IMG/VR virus record: IMGVR_UViG_3300025674_000024
Location: 21,660 to 85,659 of that record
Length of the DNA: 64,000 nt
Reading direction: 5' to 3' (one strand)
DNA from: a virus
The position numbers and the translations under genes are program-made. The notes beneath the pieces are model-generated. The model was not told the DNA's origin and did not search any database. It saw only the letters and a list, made by a program, of their open reading frames with translations. Below, in pieces: positions 25,080 to 32,984 of this stretch (position 1 is the stretch's first letter; each line of letters opens with the position of its first letter).

Positions 25080-28000
25080 AAGGCAAGTGTACCTTCACCA
25101 TAGTTCACAGGCTTAAACTGAGTCTTATCCGGAGAGTAAGACAGCTCCAGAGGAGACGTAGAAGTAAGTGTGCTTTCCCAGACGTAGTTATAACTTGCTT
25201 TCTCGTTAGCTTTCGAGATGACACGTAGGCTAGTGATTCCTAACTTGGACGTAGAGATGGATGGCCCTAAGCGCGAGATTATCCTCTCAGCTCCCTCGGC
25301 TTTCACGGTGAACTTCAGGAGATTACCGAAGACCTCTTGAACTCGCGGAGAGTTTGGTTGGACTCCGGCCCATGAAGTGGTTGTGTCGGGAGGAGTGAAA
25401 GATCTTGTGACACGATAGAACTTCTGTGAGTAAGTCGTCGTGTCAAGGATGACATCCTCGTAGCGGTACGATGGATCGTAGTATCGGACGTTCTCTGCTC
25501 TGTCAGACCTCACGAAGACGCCGTTGTCAAAGTAGGTCTCGAGGTTCATAAGCGGAGTTACGTGCTCGGTAGCCTCGTACACGCGAACCGAAGAGCCGTT
25601 GCGGAAAGCCGCTGCGTCTCCCGGAGCGAAGCGGAACATCTCTCTGAAAGTCGGGATCCCGCCTCTTTCCTCGACCCACCTCTGGGAATTCCAGAAGTAA
25701 GTGCCGTAGTCCTCTCCGGCGGGTCCTAAGACTCTCAGAGTCTCTCCCGTGATAAGATCTCCTTTCGTCTCTATTTGTTCCTCGTCGATGAGGATTGATG
25801 TCAGAAGATCTGCGTTGATGATACGAATGGAGGAACCAGCATAGATCGTATAGTCGTAGCGGAACACGCTAGGCTCGACTTCCACGATGAGTCCTTGCTC
25901 AACCATCTCATTCACGTCCGTTGTGATCGGAGTGAAATCTACCAGAGCTTGGAAGTACCGAGGCAGTGGAAGGTTGCTCTCCAGAAGTCTCTTACAGCTT
26001 GGCGTAACATTGTCACACTCAGAAGCCTGGAGGAAGCAATCCTCAAGAGTGGAGGAATCAAACCCGCCGCGAGAACGGAAGCGGACATACTCTCCGAGAG
26101 CAAACCTAGACTTATACCTAAACTGCTTATTGGCAAACAAGGGACGAGCTGCGCAGTCCAAGTACTCGACGACTTGGATCACCTTCACTAGACCCGCCTC
26201 TACGAGGAGATCCACAGCTTCTTTGAAAGTCTGCTCTTCCTTCTTAGCGAAAGTGAAGTCTGTCAGTACTTCCAAGTAGACCTTTCTGAACCCTGTGAGA
26301 CGATCGGCGTAACATACGTCTTCGGAGACAATCCCAGTCAGGATCTGCTCTGGGTCGGGAGTGGAGAGGAAGTCCCCGGAAGAGTAGGATTCTCCCTGAG
26401 TGAGAAGCTCGATTTGGATCCTACGTGTCCCAATGTACCCCTCGTTCTGAGCGGTCCCTAAGTTAGTCAAGTCTGAGAGAGGAGTGAAGTTTCTTTTAGC
26501 CACCCAGACGGGATAGCCGGGACGACGATTAAGAGGGACAGCGGTGGGAGTGCGAGGCTCAAACACTTCGGTATTAAGATCCTCTCTTTCGAAAGCGATG
26601 ATCTGAGGATCGTATGCTCCGGCGCCATTAAGCGCTGTGATCCCCTCTCCGACGACATAATCTGAGAACGTCTTAGCCTCAGACAGCAGACCGTCTAGGA
26701 TGAGCGTGCTGGGAGTTCTTCTTCCGCTGAAGGTGAAGTCAACTAGGACGACGTGAAGAGTCGTGTCCTGATCGTTGAGGTTAGCGACGACATCGCCGGC
26801 TCTGTACTCTCCAACTTGAAGGTCTCGGATGATGCGGAAGTCCAAGTCTCCAATGTTGGAGTGGTAGGACTTAGTACCAGTGACGGGCGTGAAGTCCTGC
26901 TCGACGTTATAGTAGACCGGAAGAGTACCCGTGGAGTTCACCACGAGGTCTCCTGCCTTCAGGACCGTGCCAGTCTCAAAAGGCTGCGGTTCTGTGACCT
27001 CAAACTCTGACACGGCGATCGTACGTGGAGAGTGGTACGCCGTGAGAGAGGCGATGTCTGGGTCGATGTACCGCGAGGTAGTACCCAGAGTCAGAGAGAA
27101 AGCAGTTGCTAAAGCGCCTTCAACATCTGAGACGTTCGGTTCGTAACTGACCGGAAAGACTGCGTTGGGTGTGAGAATACCAAAGAGATCGTCCCGGACC
27201 GTACGAGTAAACTCCCTGAGATCCGCGGCGTAAGGCTTATTCGGGTCGTAATCGAGTGTCAGGGAGATGTCGACATCGTCCACTTCCATGGAGTAGACGG
27301 TACCTGTGAACTCTGTGGGGAGAGAGAAACGCAGAAGGTTCTGAAGTGCTCTGCGCTGACCGCTAGTGAGTGGAGTGCCGTCTGGGTTAAGGAGGAAGAA
27401 AGCAACGGAGGGCGTTCCACTTACGAAGTCTTCCGTGTAGCGGAAAGCGTCTTTTTCGGAACGACGTGGGAGCACGTTCACCGAGGCTCCGGCTCCGAGT
27501 GCATCTGAGAAGAAGTCGACCCAGTCCTCAGCGGACACGGGGTTGCGACGGCGGATGAGCGTGAAGAATCTCTCTTTGACTTCCGAGAGAAGCTCGACGT
27601 TCTGTCCGCCTACCGCCGCTTCCTCGTTTGTGACACCGAGGACTCCGGCCAGGGAAGTGACAGGCCGTATGATGGAATTCTTAGGGACATTTCCTCTTAC
27701 GCCCTTGAGGACGGCTACGGCTTGGACTTTACCCGTCGTCTCGTTGGGTGGGATGCGTAGCAATTCCGTAGTGACAAAAGAGATGGATTCACCTCCTGTC
27801 AGGTTGGGATCTGTGGCAACTTCAAATCCCGCAAAGATTACGAAATCTTGACTACGAGGAGCGATCTCAAATGTGAGATCAACTACACTTCCGGCACCCG
27901 TGCGTCGTTGAGCACCAAGAAATGGACCGATCCACTCGACGAGAACGGATTCCGGGAAGGAATTAGCGAATGAGAGAAGCTCGGCTTGAGCGAAAGCCTG

Positions 28001-28153
28001 ACCCTCCAATAGGGCCATGATCGGGGATCCGCTCGAGAAGTCGTTGATAGTCGCCCCGGATGTTTCATACACACGTTGGGCAGCGGCTGCGACTAGCTCG
28101 GACTCGTTCCTCGGGTCGAGCTCAATAGGAGGAAGAGGAGCGTAGTTCGGCAT
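25076..28153 (-). CDS. Baseplate J-like wedge protein (1025 aa)
   Basis: The N-terminal 280 residues follow the baseplate J/gp47 pattern: SPIMALLEGQAFAQAELL near 43-60, a SVVDLTFEIAP strand, and an EDWVDFFSDALG helix. The family is usually 300-650 aa; the extra 600 residues include repeated DxTPxT-type beta modules (VDFTPIT, QDFTPVT, RNFTPLS, RSFTPP), which look like fibre-docking repeats. Forms the baseplate wedge with gp25 (36495-36848). Confidence 0.8.
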   Translation of the reverse strand: MPNYAPLPPIELDPRNESELVAAAAQRVYETSGATINDFSSGSPIMALLEGQAFAQAELLSFANSFPESVLVEWIGPFLGAQRRTGAGSVVDLTFEIAPRSQDFVIFAGFEVATDPNLTGGESISFVTTELLRIPPNETTGKVQAVAVLKGVRGNVPKNSIIRPVTSLAGVLGVTNEEAAVGGQNVELLSEVKERFFTLIRRRNPVSAEDWVDFFSDALGAGASVNVLPRRSEKDAFRYTEDFVSGTPSVAFFLLNPDGTPLTSGQRRALQNLLRFSLPTEFTGTVYSMEVDDVDISLTLDYDPNKPYAADLREFTRTVRDDLFGILTPNAVFPVSYEPNVSDVEGALATAFSLTLGTTSRYIDPDIASLTAYHSPRTIAVSEFEVTEPQPFETGTVLKAGDLVVNSTGTLPVYYNVEQDFTPVTGTKSYHSNIGDLDFRIIRDLQVGEYRAGDVVANLNDQDTTLHVVLVDFTFSGRRTPSTLILDGLLSEAKTFSDYVVGEGITALNGAGAYDPQIIAFEREDLNTEVFEPRTPTAVPLNRRPGYPVWVAKRNFTPLSDLTNLGTAQNEGYIGTRRIQIELLTQGESYSSGDFLSTPDPEQILTGIVSEDVCYADRLTGFRKVYLEVLTDFTFAKKEEQTFKEAVDLLVEAGLVKVIQVVEYLDCAARPLFANKQFRYKSRFALGEYVRFRSRGGFDSSTLEDCFLQASECDNVTPSCKRLLESNLPLPRYFQALVDFTPITTDVNEMVEQGLIVEVEPSVFRYDYTIYAGSSIRIINADLLTSILIDEEQIETKGDLITGETLRVLGPAGEDYGTYFWNSQRWVEERGGIPTFREMFRFAPGDAAAFRNGSSVRVYEATEHVTPLMNLETYFDNGVFVRSDRAENVRYYDPSYRYEDVILDTTTYSQKFYRVTRSFTPPDTTTSWAGVQPNSPRVQEVFGNLLKFTVKAEGAERIISRLGPSISTSKLGITSLRVISKANEKASYNYVWESTLTSTSPLELSYSPDKTQFKPVNYGEGTLAL

Positions 28154-28584
28154 TAGAAGAAGCCTTCGTCGACGACCGGAAAGTTATTGATTCTTTCGTT
28201 GAGAATTTGTTTTGTGATTGTGTCTTGTTGGTCTAACTGAGCGTACTTCACAAGAAAGCTCTGACCCGAACCTCCCTGACTGTACTTAGCGTTAGTACTC
28301 CAGAAGAGAGGAGCGCTCGCCGGGTTAGTGTTGACTTGGTCCCCGAACTGCACGAGGCCCATAAAGCTCTTACGTCCGGTGATCGGAGTAGACCCGTAGC
28401 TTTGGTCAGTCTCGAGAGTCATGAAGACTCTATCTAAGCCCGTGTCTCCACCGCGCTGAATGTCGTTCGCGTTAATCGGGGAGAAGTGCCAATCCGTATC
28501 GGCGCCATCGAATTTTAGTTCCCGGGCCCCATTTAGCCACTGAGACGTGACAATTACTCCCGGCCCAAACAGGGTTTTACTCAC
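28153..28584 (-). CDS. Structural-region protein, GTG start (143 aa)
   Basis: The start is GTG at 28584, 30 bases after a GGGTAAAA motif. Gly/Asp-rich beta protein with a WFSTNAKY-like segment, immediately upstream of the J gene (ATG overlap). Probably tail or fibre-associated. Confidence 0.6.
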   Translation of the reverse strand: MSKTLFGPGVIVTSQWLNGARELKFDGADTDWHFSPINANDIQRGGDTGLDRVFMTLETDQSYGSTPITGRKSFMGLVQFGDQVNTNPASAPLFWSTNAKYSQGGSGQSFLVKYAQLDQQDTITKQILNERINNFPVVDEGFF

Positions 28585-28613
28585 AGTTTACTTCTGATGG
28601 GGTTCTCTACGAA

Positions 28614-28621
28614 TTTTACCC
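28614..28621 (-). promoter_or_regulatory. GGGTAAAA candidate late promoter motif
   Basis: Lies between the terminator after the tube gene and the GTG start at 28584 (30 bases). Terminator followed by this motif supports a new transcription unit beginning here. Confidence 0.5.
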
Positions 28622-28628
28622 TCACACT

Positions 28629-28651
28629 AAAAAGCCCCGCCGAAGCGAGGC
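28629..28651 (-). terminator. Rho-independent terminator after the tail tube gene
   Basis: Minus strand GCCTCGC-TTCG-GCGGGGC, a 7-bp stem with one G-U pair and a UUCG loop, then five T. A textbook terminator. Confidence 0.85.
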
Positions 28652-28694
28652 CGAAGGGATAAGTTTAAGCGGACCAACTATGGGGCTAAGTACC

Positions 28695-29117
28695 TCACGA
28701 ATATGTCCAGTCATTGACTGTGAACACCAGTTCGATGGTGCCCACGTCGCCGGACTCCCGGTCCATCTCAGCCACGGTCAGCTGTTGAAGCTGGCAGCCG
28801 CTGAGAACGTAGGGGGTGCTGTTGCTATTATCGCCGTTACATGTCGTCGGTTGGACCGTGATGGTGATGAACTCGCAGTTGTAATCTGCCCAAACCTGCT
28901 CGATCGCGTGAGCGAGAGCGGGATCGTAAGGTGCGGTGAGGGTGACGTCGTCCACGGAGCGAGGACCCACAACTTTGTAGATGCGGTTACCGGTGCCGTT
29001 GGCATACTGTCCGCTCTCCGCCGTATCCACGATCCCAGAGAACTGAGTCCAGATCGTCTCCAGTCCGGAGATGGTGACGATGAACGCTGACTTTGGAATT
29101 GGAATGATGACTGGCAT
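28695..29117 (-). CDS. Tail tube protein (140 aa)
   Basis: Size, beta-rich pattern and position right after the capsid gene fit the contractile tail tube (T4 gp19-like). The central VDDVTLTAPYDPALAHAI segment and the C-terminal ELVFTVNDW strand match how tube proteins look. It is the last gene before a strong terminator, consistent with high-level expression together with the capsid. Confidence 0.7.
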   Translation of the reverse strand: MPVIIPIPKSAFIVTISGLETIWTQFSGIVDTAESGQYANGTGNRIYKVVGPRSVDDVTLTAPYDPALAHAIEQVWADYNCEFITITVQPTTCNGDNSNSTPYVLSGCQLQQLTVAEMDRESGDVGTIELVFTVNDWTYS

Positions 29118-29155
29118 TGGAGATTCTCCTTATGAGTATGAATGTAAAGGAGAGA

Positions 29156-30188
29156 TCAAGCGAACACGTCGTTGATATAGAAGCCAGAACCGAAACCGCC
29201 AGTGGAGCCCATGCCAGTGATGTTCACGGCACGCTCTACGGTGATCTCAGCACGGACCACGCGACGCTCACGGATGTAGTACTCAGGACGAACGGCGGGA
29301 GTGCCGGTCAGCTGGTAGGTGTAAGCGAATGCGGGAGTCGCGGCGTTGGCACCACCTGCGGGCATCACGGAATCGGAAGCGCTTAGCGGGCTGTAGAACA
29401 GCAGCACGGCGTTTTCGGGGAACACCGGAGTCAGAGTGCCGTCATCGGCGAGACGACGACCTTCAGCCACGCGGATACCGCGCTCGAGACCGAAGTAACG
29501 TGCGAGCACGTCCACGTCTATCGAGTCGGCGGTCGTGAACTGAATGCGATCCAGAATCGCGGCGTTGGTCAGCAGGCTGTCGAACACAGCGGTGCCGATT
29601 ACGGCGCCATTGGGACGAATACCGATCTGATTGGATACGGCACGCTTCCAGTTGAGAACGTCGGAGATGGGGTTGTTGCCAGCTGCACCCCAGCTAGCAC
29701 CACCGGAGGAGATGCCGATCGTGGTGGCGTTAGCATCGTAGGTGGTCCAGTTAGCGTAACCGAGTCCCAGGGTACCACCGGCGACAATGTTGCCGGCTTC
29801 GTAGTTACCTGTGGTGCTCACCGCATTGGACACGGTCACCTCGTAGCTGTTCATGAGGCGGGACATCGCGTTGCGTGTCTCAATGGCGCGCAGGTCGACT
29901 TGAGCAGGGCCCTCACCGGCGTTCTCGATCACTTCCTCGGGAAGTTCCCAAGCGATCACTTCTTGCTCGAGAGCGTAAGCGTCGGTGTCGAAGCGGCTTT
30001 GAACGGCGGGGATGTTGGTGCCGTAGGCGCGACGGTAGTCGGAGATAGCGAAGGCTTCCTTGCCGAAGCGCAGGATTTTACCGGCGCGGGTGGGGGTGTC
30101 CACCACAGGGGCAATGAAGTTTGCGATGCTGGTCTCGGGCAGCATGAAGCCCTGAGCCAGGGTTGTGAGAATAGGCAGTATGTTATCG
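29156..30188 (-). CDS. Major capsid protein, 3' exon
   Basis: The frame is open through 30188 to 29156. The first internal Met is at 30145, but in-frame coding (LPILTTLAQGF) continues upstream to a group I intron 3' end. The sequence matches HK97-fold major capsid proteins in length and pattern: an N-arm, an ENAGEGPAQVDLRAIETRNAM spine-helix region, a GAVIGTAVFDSLL P-domain and a YYIRERRVVRAEITVERAVN C-terminal strand. The N-terminus is presumably supplied by short exons at about 31091-31162 and 31418-31431. No other capsid candidate exists in the window. Confidence 0.8.
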
Positions 30189-31095
30189 TAAAAGAGTTTA
30201 GCTTTTACTTCTTACGGTTTTCATTCCCGTAAGTTCAGACTATATCATCATCCCTTGAATACGCCTTTAATCCATCCATCTCCAGGACATTCTTTACTCC
30301 TGGTTCTCTCTACGATACCGTCTTCTGCAATTCGGTACCAGCGAGTTTTTCCTTTAGACATCTTGCCACCTTTAGCGGCAAAATATTTTCCTTGGGGCCC
30401 TCTACCTCTTTCCCAGCCGTCACCCGGACAGGAATGAGATCTTGTAACTTGATCCTCTTTATGCCACCATAGCATTTTGCCAGTAGCTAGTCCGCCCTTT
30501 CGAGAGTTTTCTCGGGCGGTCGGATCATTCTCCATCAGAGCCTTCATAAACTTAGAATTAAGTTTCTTATGCTCTTCAGAAATAGTTTTGTTCTTGTGGG
30601 CTTTCCCTATGTTTTTTCTCCATTCTTCAGAGAAATTTCTCCCTAAGTTTGTTTTTAGACCGTCTAAACATTTTGTTCGTAGGTCTAAGTATTCTTGAGG
30701 AGAAAGTTCTCGTCCGTCTAGATGAGACATAAACCAGTAGGCTTGCTTAAGTTTGACTTCTTCTGGGAAAGCGTCTATAAGCAGCTTATGCGCTTGTAGG
30801 TGCTCTATTGGAGTAAGCCAAACTAAGTTTGAAGTATCGTCAGAACCGCCAAGACATCTTGAAATGATGTGATGAAGTTCGTGATACCCCTCTGGTTTTT
30901 CTTTGCGATAAAGGAAAGATGAAATGAATTCTGTGTACTCAGGGGAGCTGGGCGCTCGTGGGAAGGTTATTGTTGGGTCACTCACTTCCTAGTCGTTGAA
31001 CCTTTTTATCTCAATCTATTTTACAAATAGACACCCGAGATAAACTTGGCTGCTGATTCCCATTTCAGGGTTCCAGCAATTCACCCAGTTCTCGC
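30181..31095 (-). ncRNA. Group I intron B in the capsid gene, with HNH ORF
   Basis: Minus strand order: GGTGAATTGCTGGAA (P/Q-type core) near 31086-31070, GAATCAGCAGC, then TTCAACGACTAGG at about 30998-30986, the HNH gene, then GATGATATAGTCTGAAC (S/P7 core) near 30252-30236 and a paired CTTACGGG...CCGTAAG 3' hairpin. These are the conserved core strings of phage group I introns. Boundaries are approximate. A related intron lies just upstream. Confidence 0.78.
30248..30985 (-). CDS. Intron-encoded HNH homing endonuclease (245 aa)
   Basis: GTG start at 30985 and a TGA embedded in the intron core. HNH signature at about residues 34-80: HELHHIISRCLGGSDD, then TSNLVWLTPIEHLQAH. The C-terminus contains repeated Lys/Gly DNA-binding modules, including two copies of a CPGDGW.[KR]G element. 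Its position in a group I intron within the capsid gene fits intron homing. AT-rich relative to the capsid exons. Confidence 0.85.
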   Translation of the reverse strand: MSDPTITFPRAPSSPEYTEFISSFLYRKEKPEGYHELHHIISRCLGGSDDTSNLVWLTPIEHLQAHKLLIDAFPEEVKLKQAYWFMSHLDGRELSPQEYLDLRTKCLDGLKTNLGRNFSEEWRKNIGKAHKNKTISEEHKKLNSKFMKALMENDPTARENSRKGGLATGKMLWWHKEDQVTRSHSCPGDGWERGRGPQGKYFAAKGGKMSKGKTRWYRIAEDGIVERTRSKECPGDGWIKGVFKG

Positions 31096-31168
31096 ATCCT
31101 TCTTACGAAAGAGCGGGACCGTTTTCACAATCGACACCACCGTAGGTGTCACGAAGCAAATGTGTTAT
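31091..31168 (-). other. Probable middle exon of the capsid gene
   Basis: About 70-80 bases between the 3' end of intron A and the 5' end of intron B. One frame reads LLRDTYGGVDCENGPAL without a stop over this span and another is also open, so the phase cannot be fixed from sequence. Edges are uncertain by some 10-20 bases. Confidence 0.45.
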
Positions 31169-31419
31169 CGTAAGAGAGTTTAGCTCTTACTTCTTACGGT
31201 TACTGTTCCCGTAAGTTCAGACTATATCATCATCCCGATCGTCTTTGCAGTTGATCGGGAGCCGGGCGCTCTTGGGTGGAGTTATTGTTGGGACTCATCC
31301 ACCTAGTCGTTGAACGTTCCACAGAACCTAAGCCCTCTGTGGCTTCGCTGCTGATTCTCCTTTCAGAGTTCCAGCAATTCACCCGGTGTTCGACGCGGAT
31401 CACTCCACGAAGGAACCTA
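31163..31419 (-). ncRNA. Group I intron A in the capsid gene, ORF deleted
   Basis: Has the same core strings as intron B: GGTGAATTGCTGGAA near 31385-31368, TTCAACGACTAGG near 31315-31302, GATGATATAGTCTGAAC near 31238-31220, and the same 3' hairpin ending in TTACGATAACA. Between the second and third strings lie about 70 bases that still match the first codons of the intron B endonuclease, so it looks like the same intron after deletion of its ORF. Confidence 0.75.
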
Positions 31420-31450
31420 TCGATTCATCATTGACTTTAAGTCTCCTTCT
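31420..31450 (-). CDS. Capsid gene start: RBS and first exon
   Basis: A strong Shine-Dalgarno AGAAGGAGA at 31450-31442 precedes tandem ATG codons at 31431 and 31428. The frame meets TAG after only four codons, just where intron A should begin. A good RBS leading into a four-codon frame is best explained by a very short first exon of the capsid gene. Confidence 0.5.
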
Positions 31451-31513
31451 GCAGAAGATATAGTTTGTCCCTGGACTTACACCAACCCCAAGAGGTTAGA
31501 TGCCAGGGTGAAA

Positions 31514-31960
31514 TTAGCTGAAGCTGACGAGCACGTAATCCTCACCGCCTTGGGTGAGAACTTCGCGGATGATCGGGGTTGTGCCGTTGACAGTCACAGC
31601 GGCGCCGGCAGCGTTAGTCACTGCCTGACCGTTGGCGTTCACCTCGAGAGCGGTACCGATGTCAGCGGCCACGGGCACGTTAGCACCGGCCTCGGCGGAA
31701 ATTAGCAGCAGACCGGAGGTAGCCACGGTCAGCATGCGAGTCTCGTCGGTTGCGAAACCGGTCGCGGGAACGTTGTCGTTCATCGTGAACTGTGCCACGC
31801 CCACGGATTCGCCGCCGTTGGACTGTTGAACGAGCAGGGGTACGGTGCCGGGAGCCGCGGTCAGTTCGACCACACGGAATTCATTAACGGCGGTGCCTTG
31901 AGCGACCTGGAAACTTTCTGCAAATCTTACATACTGACGCCCATAAACAGGTGCAGCCAT
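31514..31960 (-). CDS. Capsid decoration/stabilisation-like protein (148 aa)
   Basis: Ala/Val/Thr/Gly-rich beta protein of the small head-stabiliser type (DUF2190-like in composition and position), directly upstream of the capsid gene. RFAES at residues 12-16 resembles the F[AS]E motif of the protease/scaffold and the tagged effectors, so maturation cleavage near the N-terminus is possible. A GGGTAAAAC motif lies 67 bases ahead and AGGAGAAAAC near the ATG. Confidence 0.65.
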   Translation of the reverse strand: MAAPVYGRQYVRFAESFQVAQGTAVNEFRVVELTAAPGTVPLLVQQSNGGESVGVAQFTMNDNVPATGFATDETRMLTVATSGLLLISAEAGANVPVAADIGTALEVNANGQAVTNAAGAAVTVNGTTPIIREVLTQGGEDYVLVSFS

Positions 31961-32026
31961 GTGTTTTCTCCTAAGATGAAAAGGATATCAATTGCCGTCT
32001 TTTCTTAGACGGGTCTTCACAGTGTT

Positions 32027-32035
32027 GTTTTACCC
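32027..32035 (-). promoter_or_regulatory. GGGTAAAAC candidate late promoter motif
   Basis: In the 103-base gap before the decoration gene, 67 bases from its ATG. A hairpin (GTCTAAGAAAAGAC) lies between motif and start. Confidence 0.45.
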
Positions 32036-32063
32036 ACCCCTAACATGGGACAGGTTTCAATAG

Positions 32064-32984
32064 CTACCTATACTTGATCACACACCGGCAGCGGTCATGG
32101 CACCTACACCCCACTCCTGGCATAGGGAGAGATCCGATTGGCACCCAGCCGAGAGAGTCGTAGTATTTGCAGTCCTCACACACTCTCCTATCGTGCTTTG
32201 AGCTGCGCCGCATCTCTTTGAATCCCTCGGTTCTCTTCTTGGAAGACTCCCCTGTGACGAACCATCTCCAGAGAGGAGTGACTAAGAATCTCTTAAGACG
32301 AGCGCCGAGTCCATTCCAGGTAGCGGGGCCTCTCTGCCTTTGCCTCGGTTTGGATTCCTTTTGAGCTTTCTCAGCCTGAGTGTCGGTCTCAGCGGTAGGA
32401 CTAATCTTACGGCCTTTGCCCTCTTTCTGAGTGTCTTTAACTGTAGTCTTAGCCGCTCGAATTGCCGCTTTGGTAGCTCGAGCCCCTGTGAGGGGGATGA
32501 CAAGAGATGTGGGAGCAGAGACTACCGGAGCTTCGAGATTTCTTTCATCTTGGGACACAGTGAGGGGTTGGTCTTCTCCCGGGACAGGATAGTACCAATC
32601 ATCATCCTCCTCCTCCTGGTAATTCTCCTCATCTGAGAGACGGTCATTATCCAGGGAAAGCTTGATGTCGTCAAAGAAGTTCCAGAGGTACTTCATCTGA
32701 CCCATCGTCTCGGAGTAGAGAGTCTGTGGGATCTTTGTCTCTCCCAGTCCTAGCATCACAGCTGCAACTGATGAGATAAGAGTATCCTCTGCAGAAGCCC
32801 TCTGGAACTCTGAGAAAGTGATCTTATTGGCTTTGAGCTTTCTTGTGAGGGCCTCAGCTCGGCCTTCCATCTCCGCCTCTAGGCCCTCAAGAGAGGTGAA
32901 GGATTCAGCTAAGCGCTGGGCACGGTCGATGTAACTCTCCCGGCGCTTAGCCGCCTGACCAATAAAGGACAGAAGCTCCATCAC
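32064..32984 (-). CDS. MuF-like minor head protein (306 aa)
   Basis: Helical N-terminus, an acidic linker (EEEDDDW) near residue 125, a basic Lys/Arg/Gln linker, and a C-terminal Cys-rich module of MuF type: CEDCKYY, then GWVPIGSLPMPG and CRCHDRCRC. MuF-like proteins sit at the portal vertex and are ejected with DNA in SPP1-like phages. FSE occurs near residue 57. Overlaps the protease/scaffold gene by 4 bases. Confidence 0.65.
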   Translation of the reverse strand: MMELLSFIGQAAKRRESYIDRAQRLAESFTSLEGLEAEMEGRAEALTRKLKANKITFSEFQRASAEDTLISSVAAVMLGLGETKIPQTLYSETMGQMKYLWNFFDDIKLSLDNDRLSDEENYQEEEDDDWYYPVPGEDQPLTVSQDERNLEAPVVSAPTSLVIPLTGARATKAAIRAAKTTVKDTQKEGKGRKISPTAETDTQAEKAQKESKPRQRQRGPATWNGLGARLKRFLVTPLWRWFVTGESSKKRTEGFKEMRRSSKHDRRVCEDCKYYDSLGWVPIGSLPMPGVGCRCHDRCRCVIKYR

